DNA from: Opitutaceae bacterium
Lineage (GTDB): Bacteria; Verrucomicrobiota; Verrucomicrobiia; Opitutales; Opitutaceae
NCBI GenBank assembly: GCA_030693515.1
Contig: JAUYAK010000017.1
Coordinates: 107,426 to 171,425 of the forward strand
Reading direction: 5' to 3'
DNA length: 64,000 bases
In this document: positions 47,852 to 55,254 of the stretch, one piece after another
Layout: every line of letters begins with the position of its first letter
Position numbering within the stretch: position 1 is the first letter of the stretch
The notes under the pieces: generated by a model
Seen by the model: the letters and a program-made list of their open reading frames with translations, nothing else
What the model was told of the DNA's origin: nothing
Database searches by the model: none
Program-made: the position numbers and the translations under genes

Positions 47852-49432
47852 TCAGGCCACCTTGCCGGAGAGATCGGGCACGATGAACGGCGCGCGATAC
47901 GCCCGCGTGAGCAGGGGGCTCGCCTCCTTGGCAAATTCACCGGTGAACGCCTCCTTGCCCGGCGCCAGCGTGAGCGGCACGCCGAGGGTGAGCGGAGTCT
48001 TGGCGAGATCGACGCTGTTGCGCGCGAGGTGCTCGGTCATGCGGCCGACGGCCTCGGCGAGCGGAGCGTCTGCTTTGATTTTCTCGCGCAGTGCGGCGGG
48101 CGCGGCGGCGCGGCCGAGCACGTGCGAGATGTTGCCGAGGTGGCAGAGCGCACTCGAGACATGGCCTTCGAGGATCGGGCCGTAGAGCTGGGCCGTCTTC
48201 CGGCTGCGCACGACATCGATGAAATTCTGCATGTGGCGGTCGCTCCCCTTGAACTCCTTCACGATCTTGCCGGCCTTGTCGTAGGCGGTGGCGGTGAAAT
48301 AATTCGTGGTGACGACCGAGCCGCCTTCGCAATCGACCACATTGCCCACGCCGACGCCGCGGTAGTTGTCCATCGGGCTGCTGCTTGTGCCGCCGCCTTT
48401 CCTGGCCTTGGCTTTGGCTGCGCCGGCATTGGCTGCGACCGCGGCGGCTTCATCGCCCTCGGCAGCGGCCACGGCCGCGCCCGCTTTGGCCGGCAGGCCA
48501 CGCACCTCGAAGATAAGCGGTGCGCTCGCGTAGTCGTGGATCACGACCTGCGTGTTGGGCGTGTCGCCGTCGTCGATGTAGCCGAGGCGACCGCCGACGC
48601 TCAGCGTGCGGCGCGGCAGGCCCGCCTCGCCGAGGAACCAGCGGGCGACATCCATCTGGTGGATGCCTTGGTTGCCGACATCGCCGTTGCCGGTCACGTG
48701 GAGCCAATGCCAGTCGTAGTGCAGACGCGCACGGTGCAGATCGGCTTTCGGCGCCGGGCCGCACCAGAGATCATAGTTCACCGAGGCGGGGATTTTCTGC
48801 GCGCCCTCGGTCTTGCCGATGGTGTCGCGGCGTTTGTAGCAGAAGCCGCGCGAAGCGGTGACCTTGCCGAGATTGCCCGCGCGCACCCAGGCGACCGCTT
48901 CCTGCAAGCCCTCGCCGGAGCGGATCTGCGTGCCGCATTGGACGACGCGGTTGTGTTTCGCCGCAGCGGCGACAAGCTGCCGGCCCTCCCAGATGTTATG
49001 GGAAACGGGCTTCTCGACATAGACGTCCTTCCCCGCCTGCACGGCCCAGACGGCCTGGAGCGAGTGGAGGTGATTCGGGGTCGCAATCGTGATCGCATCA
49101 ATGCCCGGCGCGGCGAGCAGCTCGCGCAGATCGACGAAGGTGCGGGCCTCGGCGTAGGGCTGTTTGCCCTCGACGGTCATCGCCTTGGTCCGCTCCAGCA
49201 CGGCGGTGTCGACATCGCAGAGCGCGACGACCCGCACGCCGGGCACCCGGGCGAGACTGGCGAGATGGCTGCGACCGCGGCCATTCAGGCCGACGACGGC
49301 GACGCGGATATCCGAGTTGGCGCCGGCGACCTGCGCCCACGAGCGGGCGGAAAAAGCGGCCGTGGCGGCACTGGCCAGGGCGGTGTTGCGGAGAAACGCG
49401 CGGCGCGTGAGATGATCGATGTGGAGGGGCAT
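47852..49432 (-). CDS. Tat-exported Gfo/Idh/MocA-family oxidoreductase
   Basis: 526 residues. The twin-arginine-like signal is 'TRRAFLRNTALASAATAAF'. The Rossmann domain starts 'IRVAVVGLNGRG', and the catalytic Lys motif is 'VYVEKPVSHN' (E140-K141-P142). The downstream 'GDVGNQGIHQMDVARW' carries the usual His (H258). The family oxidises or reduces sugars with NAD(P), and exported members are common in PVC bacteria. Unusual: an Ala/Lys/Gly-rich insert at about 317-352 ('AAEGDEAAAVAANAGAAKAK') interrupts the C-terminal domain. It lies downstream of a DUF6807 gene with a hairpin-rich spacer between, so co-transcription is possible. Confidence 0.9.
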   Translation of the reverse strand: MPLHIDHLTRRAFLRNTALASAATAAFSARSWAQVAGANSDIRVAVVGLNGRGRSHLASLARVPGVRVVALCDVDTAVLERTKAMTVEGKQPYAEARTFVDLRELLAAPGIDAITIATPNHLHSLQAVWAVQAGKDVYVEKPVSHNIWEGRQLVAAAAKHNRVVQCGTQIRSGEGLQEAVAWVRAGNLGKVTASRGFCYKRRDTIGKTEGAQKIPASVNYDLWCGPAPKADLHRARLHYDWHWLHVTGNGDVGNQGIHQMDVARWFLGEAGLPRRTLSVGGRLGYIDDGDTPNTQVVIHDYASAPLIFEVRGLPAKAGAAVAAAEGDEAAAVAANAGAAKAKARKGGGTSSSPMDNYRGVGVGNVVDCEGGSVVTTNYFTATAYDKAGKIVKEFKGSDRHMQNFIDVVRSRKTAQLYGPILEGHVSSALCHLGNISHVLGRAAAPAALREKIKADAPLAEAVGRMTEHLARNSVDLAKTPLTLGVPLTLAPGKEAFTGEFAKEASPLLTRAYRAPFIVPDLSGKVA

Positions 49433-49455
49433 TTTTTTGGGGTAAGGAGGGTTTC

Positions 49456-49490
49456 GCCCTCAGGGCAGGTCTGTGACCTGCCCTGAGGGC
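49456..49490. repeat. Perfect 16-bp inverted repeat with 3-base loop
   Basis: Bases 49456-49471 pair perfectly with 49475-49490 around a TGT loop, making one of the strongest hairpins in the window. It lies between the DUF6807 gene and the Gfo/Idh gene. There is no T-run, so a classical terminator is less likely than a REP-like element or an mRNA processing or stability structure. Confidence 0.75.
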
Positions 49491-49493
49491 GGG

Positions 49494-49516
49494 GGGCGGG
49501 TCGGAGACCCGCCCTA
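49494..49516 (-). repeat. GTAG-type REP-like element containing the stop codon of the upstream gene
   Basis: Read on the minus strand it begins GTAGGGCGGGTC, then TCC, then GACCCGCCC: a 9-bp perfect stem with a three-base loop (49494-49502 with 49506-49514). The TAG of its GTAG is the stop codon of the DUF6807 gene (49514-49516). It is directly adjacent to the 16-bp hairpin. Confidence 0.65.
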
Positions 49517-50509
49517 CTTGCCGGCGGCGTAGTCCTGATAGCGCTCGGCGATGCGGGCGGCCTTTTCGTCGCCCATGTGGAAATAGAAGCGCCAGCGGAA
49601 GGTCACACTGCCACCAGCGGGGATGGTCATGTTGCCGGCCTTGGGCTGATCCTTGAGGTTTTCAAAGTCGTGCTTGCCGAAGGGATTGGCGGCGAAGAGC
49701 GCGTAGTCGCGCACGTGCCACCACGTCGGGTGGCGCGGGTTCGACGGATGGTCGAACATCGAGACGCCGTAGATTTTTCCGTCCTTGGGGGCGTAGTAGG
49801 AGACCCATTTCGACTGCTTGCCCCAGGTGTCTTTGTTTTTCACACCCGAGTCGTTGACGATGGTGCCGGTGCCCGCGTGCTGGATGCGTTTTTTGTCGGC
49901 GCCGCTGTAGCTGTGTGGCGGCGTCATCCAGAGAGGGAGGCGGATGGCCATGGAGCCCTCCTTGGTGTCACCCAAAACAACCGGCTGGCCGGCGGGAGCC
50001 TTGAGGGTGACTTCGTAGTCGAGGATGCGGGCCTCGGCCGTGGCGCGGACCCGGATGGTGGTCTCATCGCTCATTTGCACGGTGCCGTCGGGGCTGAGCC
50101 AGTTGCTCCGCGCCTTGATGACACCCGCGCCCCCGGAGACGGATTGCTCGACCCCGGTGCTGACGATGCGGCCCTGCTTGGCACCGGCGTTCTCCGCCCA
50201 GAAGTCCAACCCGTTGACATCGCCGTGCGTGAACCAGAGCGAGCGGTGGTGCGGGTGATCCTTCACCTCACCGGGCACGTCGGTCTTCATCGGGAAATTC
50301 CGCGACATCGGCGTGCCGTCGGCGGCATGGACCGGGTAAAGGAAAGGCCGCGGGCCGCCCTTGAAGATGTATTCCGTGAACAACTGGCCGCCGATCTCGG
50401 CGCGCACGCGGTCGTCGGCGCGGGTGAGCTTCACGTCGGTCCCGGCGGCGAGGGCGACCGGAGCGAGCAAGGCAGTAGCGAGGGCGAAGGAGAGGACGCG
50501 GTTCTTCAT
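49514..50509 (-). CDS. DUF6807/PmoA-family secreted protein
   Basis: 331 residues from ATG 50509, with signal peptide 'SFALATALLAPVALAAGT'. Recognisable wording: 'VPGEVKDHPHHRSLWFTHGD', 'NGLDFWAENAG', 'VSMFDHPSNPRHPTWWHVRD' and 'ALFAANPFGKHDF'. This is the family labelled PmoA-like or DUF6807, which is widespread in Verrucomicrobia and Planctomycetes; despite the name it is not shown to be a methane monooxygenase. Conserved His residues (HPHH) could bind a metal or substrate. It pairs with the following Gfo/Idh oxidoreductase, a frequent neighbour in sugar-acid pathways. Its TAG stop lies inside a REP-like element. Confidence 0.85.
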   Translation of the reverse strand: MKNRVLSFALATALLAPVALAAGTDVKLTRADDRVRAEIGGQLFTEYIFKGGPRPFLYPVHAADGTPMSRNFPMKTDVPGEVKDHPHHRSLWFTHGDVNGLDFWAENAGAKQGRIVSTGVEQSVSGGAGVIKARSNWLSPDGTVQMSDETTIRVRATAEARILDYEVTLKAPAGQPVVLGDTKEGSMAIRLPLWMTPPHSYSGADKKRIQHAGTGTIVNDSGVKNKDTWGKQSKWVSYYAPKDGKIYGVSMFDHPSNPRHPTWWHVRDYALFAANPFGKHDFENLKDQPKAGNMTIPAGGSVTFRWRFYFHMGDEKAARIAERYQDYAAGK

Positions 50510-50587
50510 AGGGGCGAGGGAAGAGACGAACGGCCCGGCGAAAGGGCGCAATCCGATTTCTAGTCGGAGCGTCCGGTGCGCGGGCAC

Positions 50588-50612
50588 AAAAAAGGGCCGC
50601 TCGCGCGGCCCT
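50588..50612 (-). terminator. Rho-independent terminator for the DUF481 gene
   Basis: On the minus strand this is an 8-bp stem AGGGCCGC/GCGGCCCT with a GCGA loop followed by at least five T residues (A-run at 50588-50593 on the + strand). It sits about 185 bases downstream of the DUF481 stop and about 80 bases upstream of the DUF6807 start, so it separates the two minus-strand genes. Confidence 0.75.
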
Positions 50613-50622
50613 GGGTAAACAT

Positions 50623-50642
50623 CCCCGGAGCAAGCTCCGGGG
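50623..50642. repeat. Palindrome with GCAAGC core (copy A)
   Basis: A 9-bp stem (50623-50631 with 50634-50642) with a two-base AA loop. The bases that follow resemble those after copy B at 50715 (both continue into a GACC-AAA stretch), so these appear to be direct copies of a small dispersed repeat. Confidence 0.55.
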
Positions 50643-50714
50643 CATTTGACCAAACCACTCGAAACTCTTCCGACCATCGTGAAGCCCACGCCGCAACCCG
50701 TTCCACCGACCAAG

Positions 50715-50730
50715 GCGAAGCAAGCTTCGC
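50715..50730. repeat. Palindrome with GCAAGC core (copy B)
   Basis: A 7-bp stem (50715-50721 with 50724-50730) with an AA loop, in the same orientation as copy A and about 90 bases away. Both lie in the 286-base gap between the DUF481 and DUF6807 genes. Confidence 0.5.
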
Positions 50731-50795
50731 GGTATCGGACCCAAAGCGAATGAAACCGGGTCTGGTGAAAGTGCCGTCGTTCGCAGCTTCGGCGC

Positions 50796-51845
50796 TTACT
50801 TCCAGCTCAGCACGAGGCGGGTGAAGTAGGTTGTGTCGAGGCGCTCGACGCCGCGACCGGGCTTGCTGTTATAGTCGTTGGCCACGCCCATGCGGAGCTT
50901 CCATTGTGTGCTAGTGAGGGGCAGCTCGAGGAAGCTCTCGTGGGTGAGGATGAAGTTGCTGAAATCCTCGAAGGTCGGGACGTAGGAGAGGCGGTTCACA
51001 AGCACCGAGTTTTCCATCTGCAGGCGGTGCGCGAGGCCGAAGTCGAGACCGGCGCTCTTCACATCCTCGGTGCGCGGGTTCTTGTAGCCCGCATAGCGGA
51101 ACGACACACCGGCGCGGCCCGTGAGGGTCTGCTTCGGCTCCTTGATGAAATCGTAGCCCATGCCGACCGCGGCGACGTTGTAGAGCTCGATGTCCTTCAC
51201 GCGGTCGAAGCCCGCCTCGTCGCGCACATACCAGGACTTGCGACCCGAGAAATTGTTGGAGTAGTCCACGCCGGCCTTGAACTGGTCGGCGGACTTCACG
51301 CCGTCCGACACCTGGCGGTCATACGCGGAGTAGAACTGCAGCGTATCCTGCGCGCCCGCGAGCGTCGCGCGGAACGAGAAACCCGTGCCGAGCTGCTCCT
51401 TGTTGCCGGTCTTGCCCGCGATGTCCACGGCGGCCTCGTAGGCCCAGCCACGCTCCAGCGCCGCGACCGCGGGGTCCTTGCCACCTGCCGCCCAAGAGGC
51501 CGCGACCTTGCCGACCGTGGTCGAGATGGAGCCATCGCCGCCCGTGATTTGCAGCGCGCCGTTGGCGCTGCCGGCGATCTTGCCGTCGATGCGCGTGCCG
51601 CTGTCGAGGCGGACCGCGACGGGCGTGTCAGTCGAGATGCTGGCGACCTCGGACTGCTTGATGCCGATCGTGCCGGCATAGGCCGTGTCAACGGACACGG
51701 TGCCATCGGCGATCTTTACGACTTTGCCGACGATCTTGGCGCCGTTCTTGGTCTCGACGACATCGGCCGAGGCCGAAACAGCCGCAAACGCGGCAACGAA
51801 CAACGCGAGCGTGGCTCGCGTGAGGAGTTTGGTCTGTGTGTTCAT
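50796..51845 (-). CDS. DUF481-type outer-membrane protein
   Basis: 349 residues from ATG 51845. Signal peptide 'LALFVAAFAAVSASADV', then two SH3-like small repeats ('VVETKNGAKIVGKVVKIADG' and 'VRLDSGTRIDGKIAGSANG'), then a beta-barrel of the YdiY/DUF481 type ('LGTGFSFRATLAG', 'AGVDYSNNFSGRKSWYVRDE') ending in 'TYFTRLVLSWK', which has the aromatic/hydrophobic C-terminal strand of outer-membrane proteins. Function unknown; possibly a porin or salt-stress-related barrel. Monocistronic, with a good terminator downstream. The frame extends upstream of 51845 to 52511, but that part overlaps a real gene. Confidence 0.87.
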   Translation of the reverse strand: MNTQTKLLTRATLALFVAAFAAVSASADVVETKNGAKIVGKVVKIADGTVSVDTAYAGTIGIKQSEVASISTDTPVAVRLDSGTRIDGKIAGSANGALQITGGDGSISTTVGKVAASWAAGGKDPAVAALERGWAYEAAVDIAGKTGNKEQLGTGFSFRATLAGAQDTLQFYSAYDRQVSDGVKSADQFKAGVDYSNNFSGRKSWYVRDEAGFDRVKDIELYNVAAVGMGYDFIKEPKQTLTGRAGVSFRYAGYKNPRTEDVKSAGLDFGLAHRLQMENSVLVNRLSYVPTFEDFSNFILTHESFLELPLTSTQWKLRMGVANDYNSKPGRGVERLDTTYFTRLVLSWK

Positions 51846-51980
51846 GGTGTGAAGCAAAGGAAGAAAGCACCCGACTCCGCCGCCTAAGTCAATGTTCCCG
51901 AGCTCTCCGCAAATCCCCGCAGCCCCGGCTCGACAGCCGCGAGTGTGGCGCCTTCCCTTCCCTCCCGTCCGCTCCATCGC

Positions 51981-52895
51981 ATGCCCGCCATCGTCCGCCC
52001 TGCCCTCCTCGTCGCCGACCGCTGGCGCGATTACCAACTCCTCGAGTCCGGCGACGGCATGAAACACGAGCGCTGGGGCGAATTCACCCTCGTCCGCCCC
52101 GACCCGCAGATTATCTGGCCCCGCCATGCCGAGGCCGGCCAGCCCGCGCCCACGCGCTGGGAGCAGTGGGACGGCCTCTACCACCGCAGCGAGCAAGGCG
52201 GCGGCAAATGGGAGTTTCGCCGCCCTCTGCCCGACCACTGGAAAATCTCCTACGCCCCCCTCGGCCTGACCTTCAAGATTCACCCCACCTCCTTCAAGCA
52301 CACCGGCCTTTTCCCCGAACAAGCCGTCAACTGGGACTGGTTCTCCGCCATTATCAAAGCCGCCCGCGCCGCCGGCCGGGAGGTCAACGTCCTCAATCTC
52401 TTCGGCTACACCGGCGCCGCCACCGTCGCCGCCGCCAAGGCCGGCGCGAGCGTCACCCACATCGACGCCGCCGAGGGCATGGTCAAATGGTGCAAAGAAA
52501 ACCTCATCCACAGCGGCCTCTCCGCCGCCCCCGTCCGCACCATCGCCGACGACTGCCTGAAATTCGTCCGCCGCGAGCAGAAGCGCGGAAAGTTCTACGA
52601 CGCCATCATCATGGACCCGCCCACCTACGGCCGCGGCGCGACGGGCGAGATGTGGAAACTAGAGGAGCACCTCTGGCCGCTGCTCACCGAATGCCGCGCC
52701 CTGCTCACCCCGCAGCCGCTGTTCTTCCTCATCAACGCCTACACCGCGCGCCTCTCGCCGACCGTCGTCGCCAATCTCCTCGCCGAACTGATGCACGGCC
52801 GGAGCGGCACGATCACCGCCGGCGAAGTCGGCCTGCCCATCCAGGCCGACGGAAAAATCCTCCCCTGCGGCATCTACGGCCGGTGGGAAAACTGA
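51981..52895 (+). CDS. Class I SAM-dependent methyltransferase (RlmI-like)
   Basis: 304 residues from ATG 51981. The SAM-binding motif is 'NVLNLFGYTGAATVAAAKAG' (about 136-155), followed by acidic 'HIDAAEGMVKWCKEN', and the catalytic-site motif is 'MDPPTYGR' (211-218), of the form DPPxYGR used by RNA methyltransferases of the RlmI/RlmK group. It probably methylates rRNA or another nucleic acid; the target base is not determinable here. An N-terminal region (1-90) with 'LLESGDGMKHERWGEFTL' is not the PUA domain of true RlmI, so this is a separate branch. Divergent from the DUF481 gene, with a 135-base gap. Confidence 0.87.
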   Translation: MPAIVRPALLVADRWRDYQLLESGDGMKHERWGEFTLVRPDPQIIWPRHAEAGQPAPTRWEQWDGLYHRSEQGGGKWEFRRPLPDHWKISYAPLGLTFKIHPTSFKHTGLFPEQAVNWDWFSAIIKAARAAGREVNVLNLFGYTGAATVAAAKAGASVTHIDAAEGMVKWCKENLIHSGLSAAPVRTIADDCLKFVRREQKRGKFYDAIIMDPPTYGRGATGEMWKLEEHLWPLLTECRALLTPQPLFFLINAYTARLSPTVVANLLAELMHGRSGTITAGEVGLPIQADGKILPCGIYGRWEN

Positions 52896-52950
52896 TCAAC
52901 AGGAGCCGCAAGCGCCAGCGAGTGGAACGACACGACCACGCGCGCAGCCG

Positions 52951-53412
52951 CTACCGATACTCCGCCAGCTCCAGAATCACGCCGTCCGGATCGAGGAAAT
53001 AGACGAGCGTCTTGTCGCCCGCGGCAAACTTCACCACGCCGCGCGGCACCTTCACCGGATCGCTGAAGAGCGTGACGCCCGCCGCGCGCAACCGCGCCGT
53101 CATCCCCGCGATATCGTCCACCCGAAACGCGATGTGCCGCAGGCCGTGGGTGTTCGCCCGCGAGTTCTCGGGCCGCACCACGCCGGCCGGCGCCACATAT
53201 TGCAGCAACTCAATCCTCGGCCCGCCGCCACCCGGCAATTCGACGAAGGCCACCAGACCCTTTACGCCCTTGAGCCCGATGATCTCCTCGATCCATGCGC
53301 CCTCCATTGTGACGTCCGCCGTCTTCACGAACCCGAGCACCTCCGTGTAGAATTTCACCGACCGCGCGAGATCGGCGACGACGAGGTTGAGGTGATCGAT
53401 GGCGCGGAGCAT
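52951..53412 (-). CDS. VOC-family (glyoxalase/dioxygenase fold) protein
   Basis: 153 residues from ATG 53412; longer in-frame extensions upstream look non-native. The paired beta-alpha-beta units of the vicinal-oxygen-chelate fold are seen in 'AIDHLNLVVADLARSVKFY' and 'GLRHIAFRVDDIAGMTARL'. Probable metal ligands are the His of 'DHLNL', the Glu of 'RIELLQY', the His of 'LRHIAF' and the Glu of 'VILELAEYR'. It may act as a glyoxalase, epimerase or ring-cleaving enzyme; substrate unknown. Divergent from the SIS-domain gene. Confidence 0.88.
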   Translation of the reverse strand: MLRAIDHLNLVVADLARSVKFYTEVLGFVKTADVTMEGAWIEEIIGLKGVKGLVAFVELPGGGGPRIELLQYVAPAGVVRPENSRANTHGLRHIAFRVDDIAGMTARLRAAGVTLFSDPVKVPRGVVKFAAGDKTLVYFLDPDGVILELAEYR

Positions 53413-53497
53413 GCCGGCAGCGTGAAACGCGCCCTGCCGCGCGCAACGCCGCTTTTCCCGCTTTCCCTCATTCCCTCCGTCCCTCATTCCCTCCCGC

Positions 53498-54226
53498 ATG
53501 TCCCCGCTCGCCACCGCCTACTACGACCGCTCGCTCGCGCTACTCGCCACCGCGCGAGAGAAAAACGCCGCGACCATCGCGACCCTCGCGCCCATCCTCG
53601 GGGCCAGCGTCGCACGCGGCGAGGTCATCCACACCTTCGGCTCCGGCCACAGCGAGATCATCGCCCGCGAGATCGTCGGCCGCGCCGGCGGCCTCGTCTG
53701 CATCACAAGCATCAACGACCCCACCGCCGGCTTCATCGAGAACCTCGTCGGCTACGGCACCAAACTCGTCGAACGCTACGACCGCCAATACGAACTCCGC
53801 GCCGGCGAGGTCGTCATCGTCATCTCCAACTCCGGCAAAAACTCCTCCCCCATCGAGGTCGCCCTGCACGCGAAGAAAAAAGGCTGCGTGGTCGTCGCCC
53901 TCTGCTCGCTCGCGATGTCCACCACCGTCAAGACCGTGCATCCTGGCGGCCAGAACCTCCACGCGATCGCCGACTACACGCTCGATAACGGCGGCGTCCC
54001 CGGCGACACGATCATGGAGCTGACGCCCGAGATCGCGACTGGCCCCACGAGCACTTTCGTGGGTGCTTCGCTCCTGAACTGGCTCACGCTTTCCGCGATG
54101 GAGTGGTTGAAGCAAAACAACCACCCGCTCCCCGTCCTCCGCTCGCAAAACATCCCCGGCGCTATCGAGCACAACCGCGCGGTCGGCGCCAAATACAAGC
54201 ACCGCCTGAGCAAGCAGCTCGCGTGA
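53498..54226 (+). CDS. SIS-domain sugar isomerase/binding protein (UPF0309-like)
   Basis: 242 residues. The SIS (sugar isomerase) domain covers nearly the whole protein: 'VIHTFGSGHSEIIAREIVGR', 'GEVVIVISNSGKNSSPIEVA' with the Ser-rich phosphosugar loop, and 'NGGVPGDTIMELTPEIATGP'. Similar proteins bind or isomerise phosphosugars such as amino-sugar phosphates. The BadF-type kinase 122 bases downstream could supply a phosphorylated amino sugar, which supports a shared role in amino-sugar or cell-wall recycling. It is related to, but lacks the full wording of, MurQ etherase. Confidence 0.87.
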   Translation: MSPLATAYYDRSLALLATAREKNAATIATLAPILGASVARGEVIHTFGSGHSEIIAREIVGRAGGLVCITSINDPTAGFIENLVGYGTKLVERYDRQYELRAGEVVIVISNSGKNSSPIEVALHAKKKGCVVVALCSLAMSTTVKTVHPGGQNLHAIADYTLDNGGVPGDTIMELTPEIATGPTSTFVGASLLNWLTLSAMEWLKQNNHPLPVLRSQNIPGAIEHNRAVGAKYKHRLSKQLA

Positions 54227-54238
54227 AGAAGAATTTTT

Positions 54239-54333
54239 GTCACAGAGACCACGGAGAAGACCCAGAGATCACAGAGCATGAACTACGGTTTGTTTCACTG
54301 TGACCTCCGTGAATCCTCCGTGCTCTCTGTGAC
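54239..54333. repeat. Imperfect inverted repeat in the SIS-kinase gap
   Basis: Bases 54239-54256 and 54316-54333 are inverted copies that match at 17 of 18 positions, separated by about 59 bases with further CACAGAG/CTGTGA-type inner symmetry. The base composition (AT-richer, with CACAGAG and CACGGAG words) is unlike the surrounding genes. It looks like a dispersed repeat rather than a promoter. Confidence 0.6.
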
Positions 54334-54348
54334 TCACTCCCGATCATA

Positions 54349-55254
54349 ATGACCTGCAAGATCGGCATCGACGGCGGCGGCACCAAGACCGAGTGCATTC
54401 TGGTCGATGCCACGGGTGCGATCCTCGCGCGCCATGTCGCGCCCGGCTGCAATCCCAACGTCGCCGGCCCGGAGCAGGCCCGCGCCATCGTCTCCACCGC
54501 CATTGCCACGCTGATCGCGGAATCTAGAATTGAGAATCTCAGCTCGAAAATCAGCCACACGTGCCTGTTCATGGCCGGACTGCCGGCCTTCTGGCAGGAG
54601 TTCGCCGCGACGCTCACCGGGCTGGGCCGTGTCACCGCCGCACTCGATTCCCTCCCCACCCTCGAACTCGCCACCGGCGGCGCGCCCGGCCTCGTGGTTC
54701 ACGCCGGCACGGGCTCGTTCGTCGCCGCGCGTTCGTCAGACGGCGCGATTCATTACGCCGGCGGCACCGGCTGGCGCTTCGGCGATCCCGGCAGCGGCTA
54801 CGAACTCGGCCGCCGCGCCATCGCCCGCGCGTTGCTCGAACTCCAGGGCTGGCTCCCGCCGTCACGCCTCGGCCCCGCGGTGCGCGATCACACGCAGCTC
54901 GGCACCGCGGCCGATGCCCGCGCCGTGACTCGCTACTACTACAGCCACGCCGAGCCCAACCGCATCATCGCCGCCCTCGCCCCGGTCGTGCTGCGGCTGG
55001 CCGAAGAGGGCGACGCTGTCGCGCGCGAAGTCGCCATCGAATCTGCCGGCGAGCTGCTTGCGCTCGCGAACCGCGTCGCGGAGAAACTTTTCCCCGGCGT
55101 CGCGCCGGCCACGCTGCCCACCGGCCTGAGCGGCGCGCTGCTCAATCACCCGGTTGTCGCCGGCCCGCTCGCCGCGCGCACTCGCCTCGCGTTGCAACCC
55201 ATCACCGCCGCACCCATCGAGGGTGTGCGGCGTCTTCTTCTTCGTGAAACCTGA
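54349..55254 (+). CDS. BadF/BadG/N-acetylglucosamine-kinase-type kinase
   Basis: 301 residues. The ASKHA fold is visible from the first strand 'KIGIDGGGTKTECILVDATG' (phosphate-1 loop), 'LVVHAGTGSFVAARSSDG' (phosphate-2/adenosine region), and 'YAGGTGWRFGDPGSGYELGR', the signature of N-acetylglucosamine kinases in this family. It phosphorylates an amino sugar with ATP in the cytoplasm, probably GlcNAc or a related sugar. The SIS-domain gene upstream fits such a pathway. Its last 11 bases overlap the start of the next gene. Confidence 0.88.
   Translation: MTCKIGIDGGGTKTECILVDATGAILARHVAPGCNPNVAGPEQARAIVSTAIATLIAESRIENLSSKISHTCLFMAGLPAFWQEFAATLTGLGRVTAALDSLPTLELATGGAPGLVVHAGTGSFVAARSSDGAIHYAGGTGWRFGDPGSGYELGRRAIARALLELQGWLPPSRLGPAVRDHTQLGTAADARAVTRYYYSHAEPNRIIAALAPVVLRLAEEGDAVAREVAIESAGELLALANRVAEKLFPGVAPATLPTGLSGALLNHPVVAGPLAARTRLALQPITAAPIEGVRRLLLRET

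Noticed and set aside
47522..49486. Open frame of 654 codons on the plus strand
   Set aside because: Antisense to the secreted protein at 46112 and the Gfo/Idh enzyme; no start context or domain.
50904..51887. Open frame of 327 codons on the plus strand
   Set aside because: Antisense to the DUF481 gene, which has a signal peptide and barrel pattern; the plus frame has neither.
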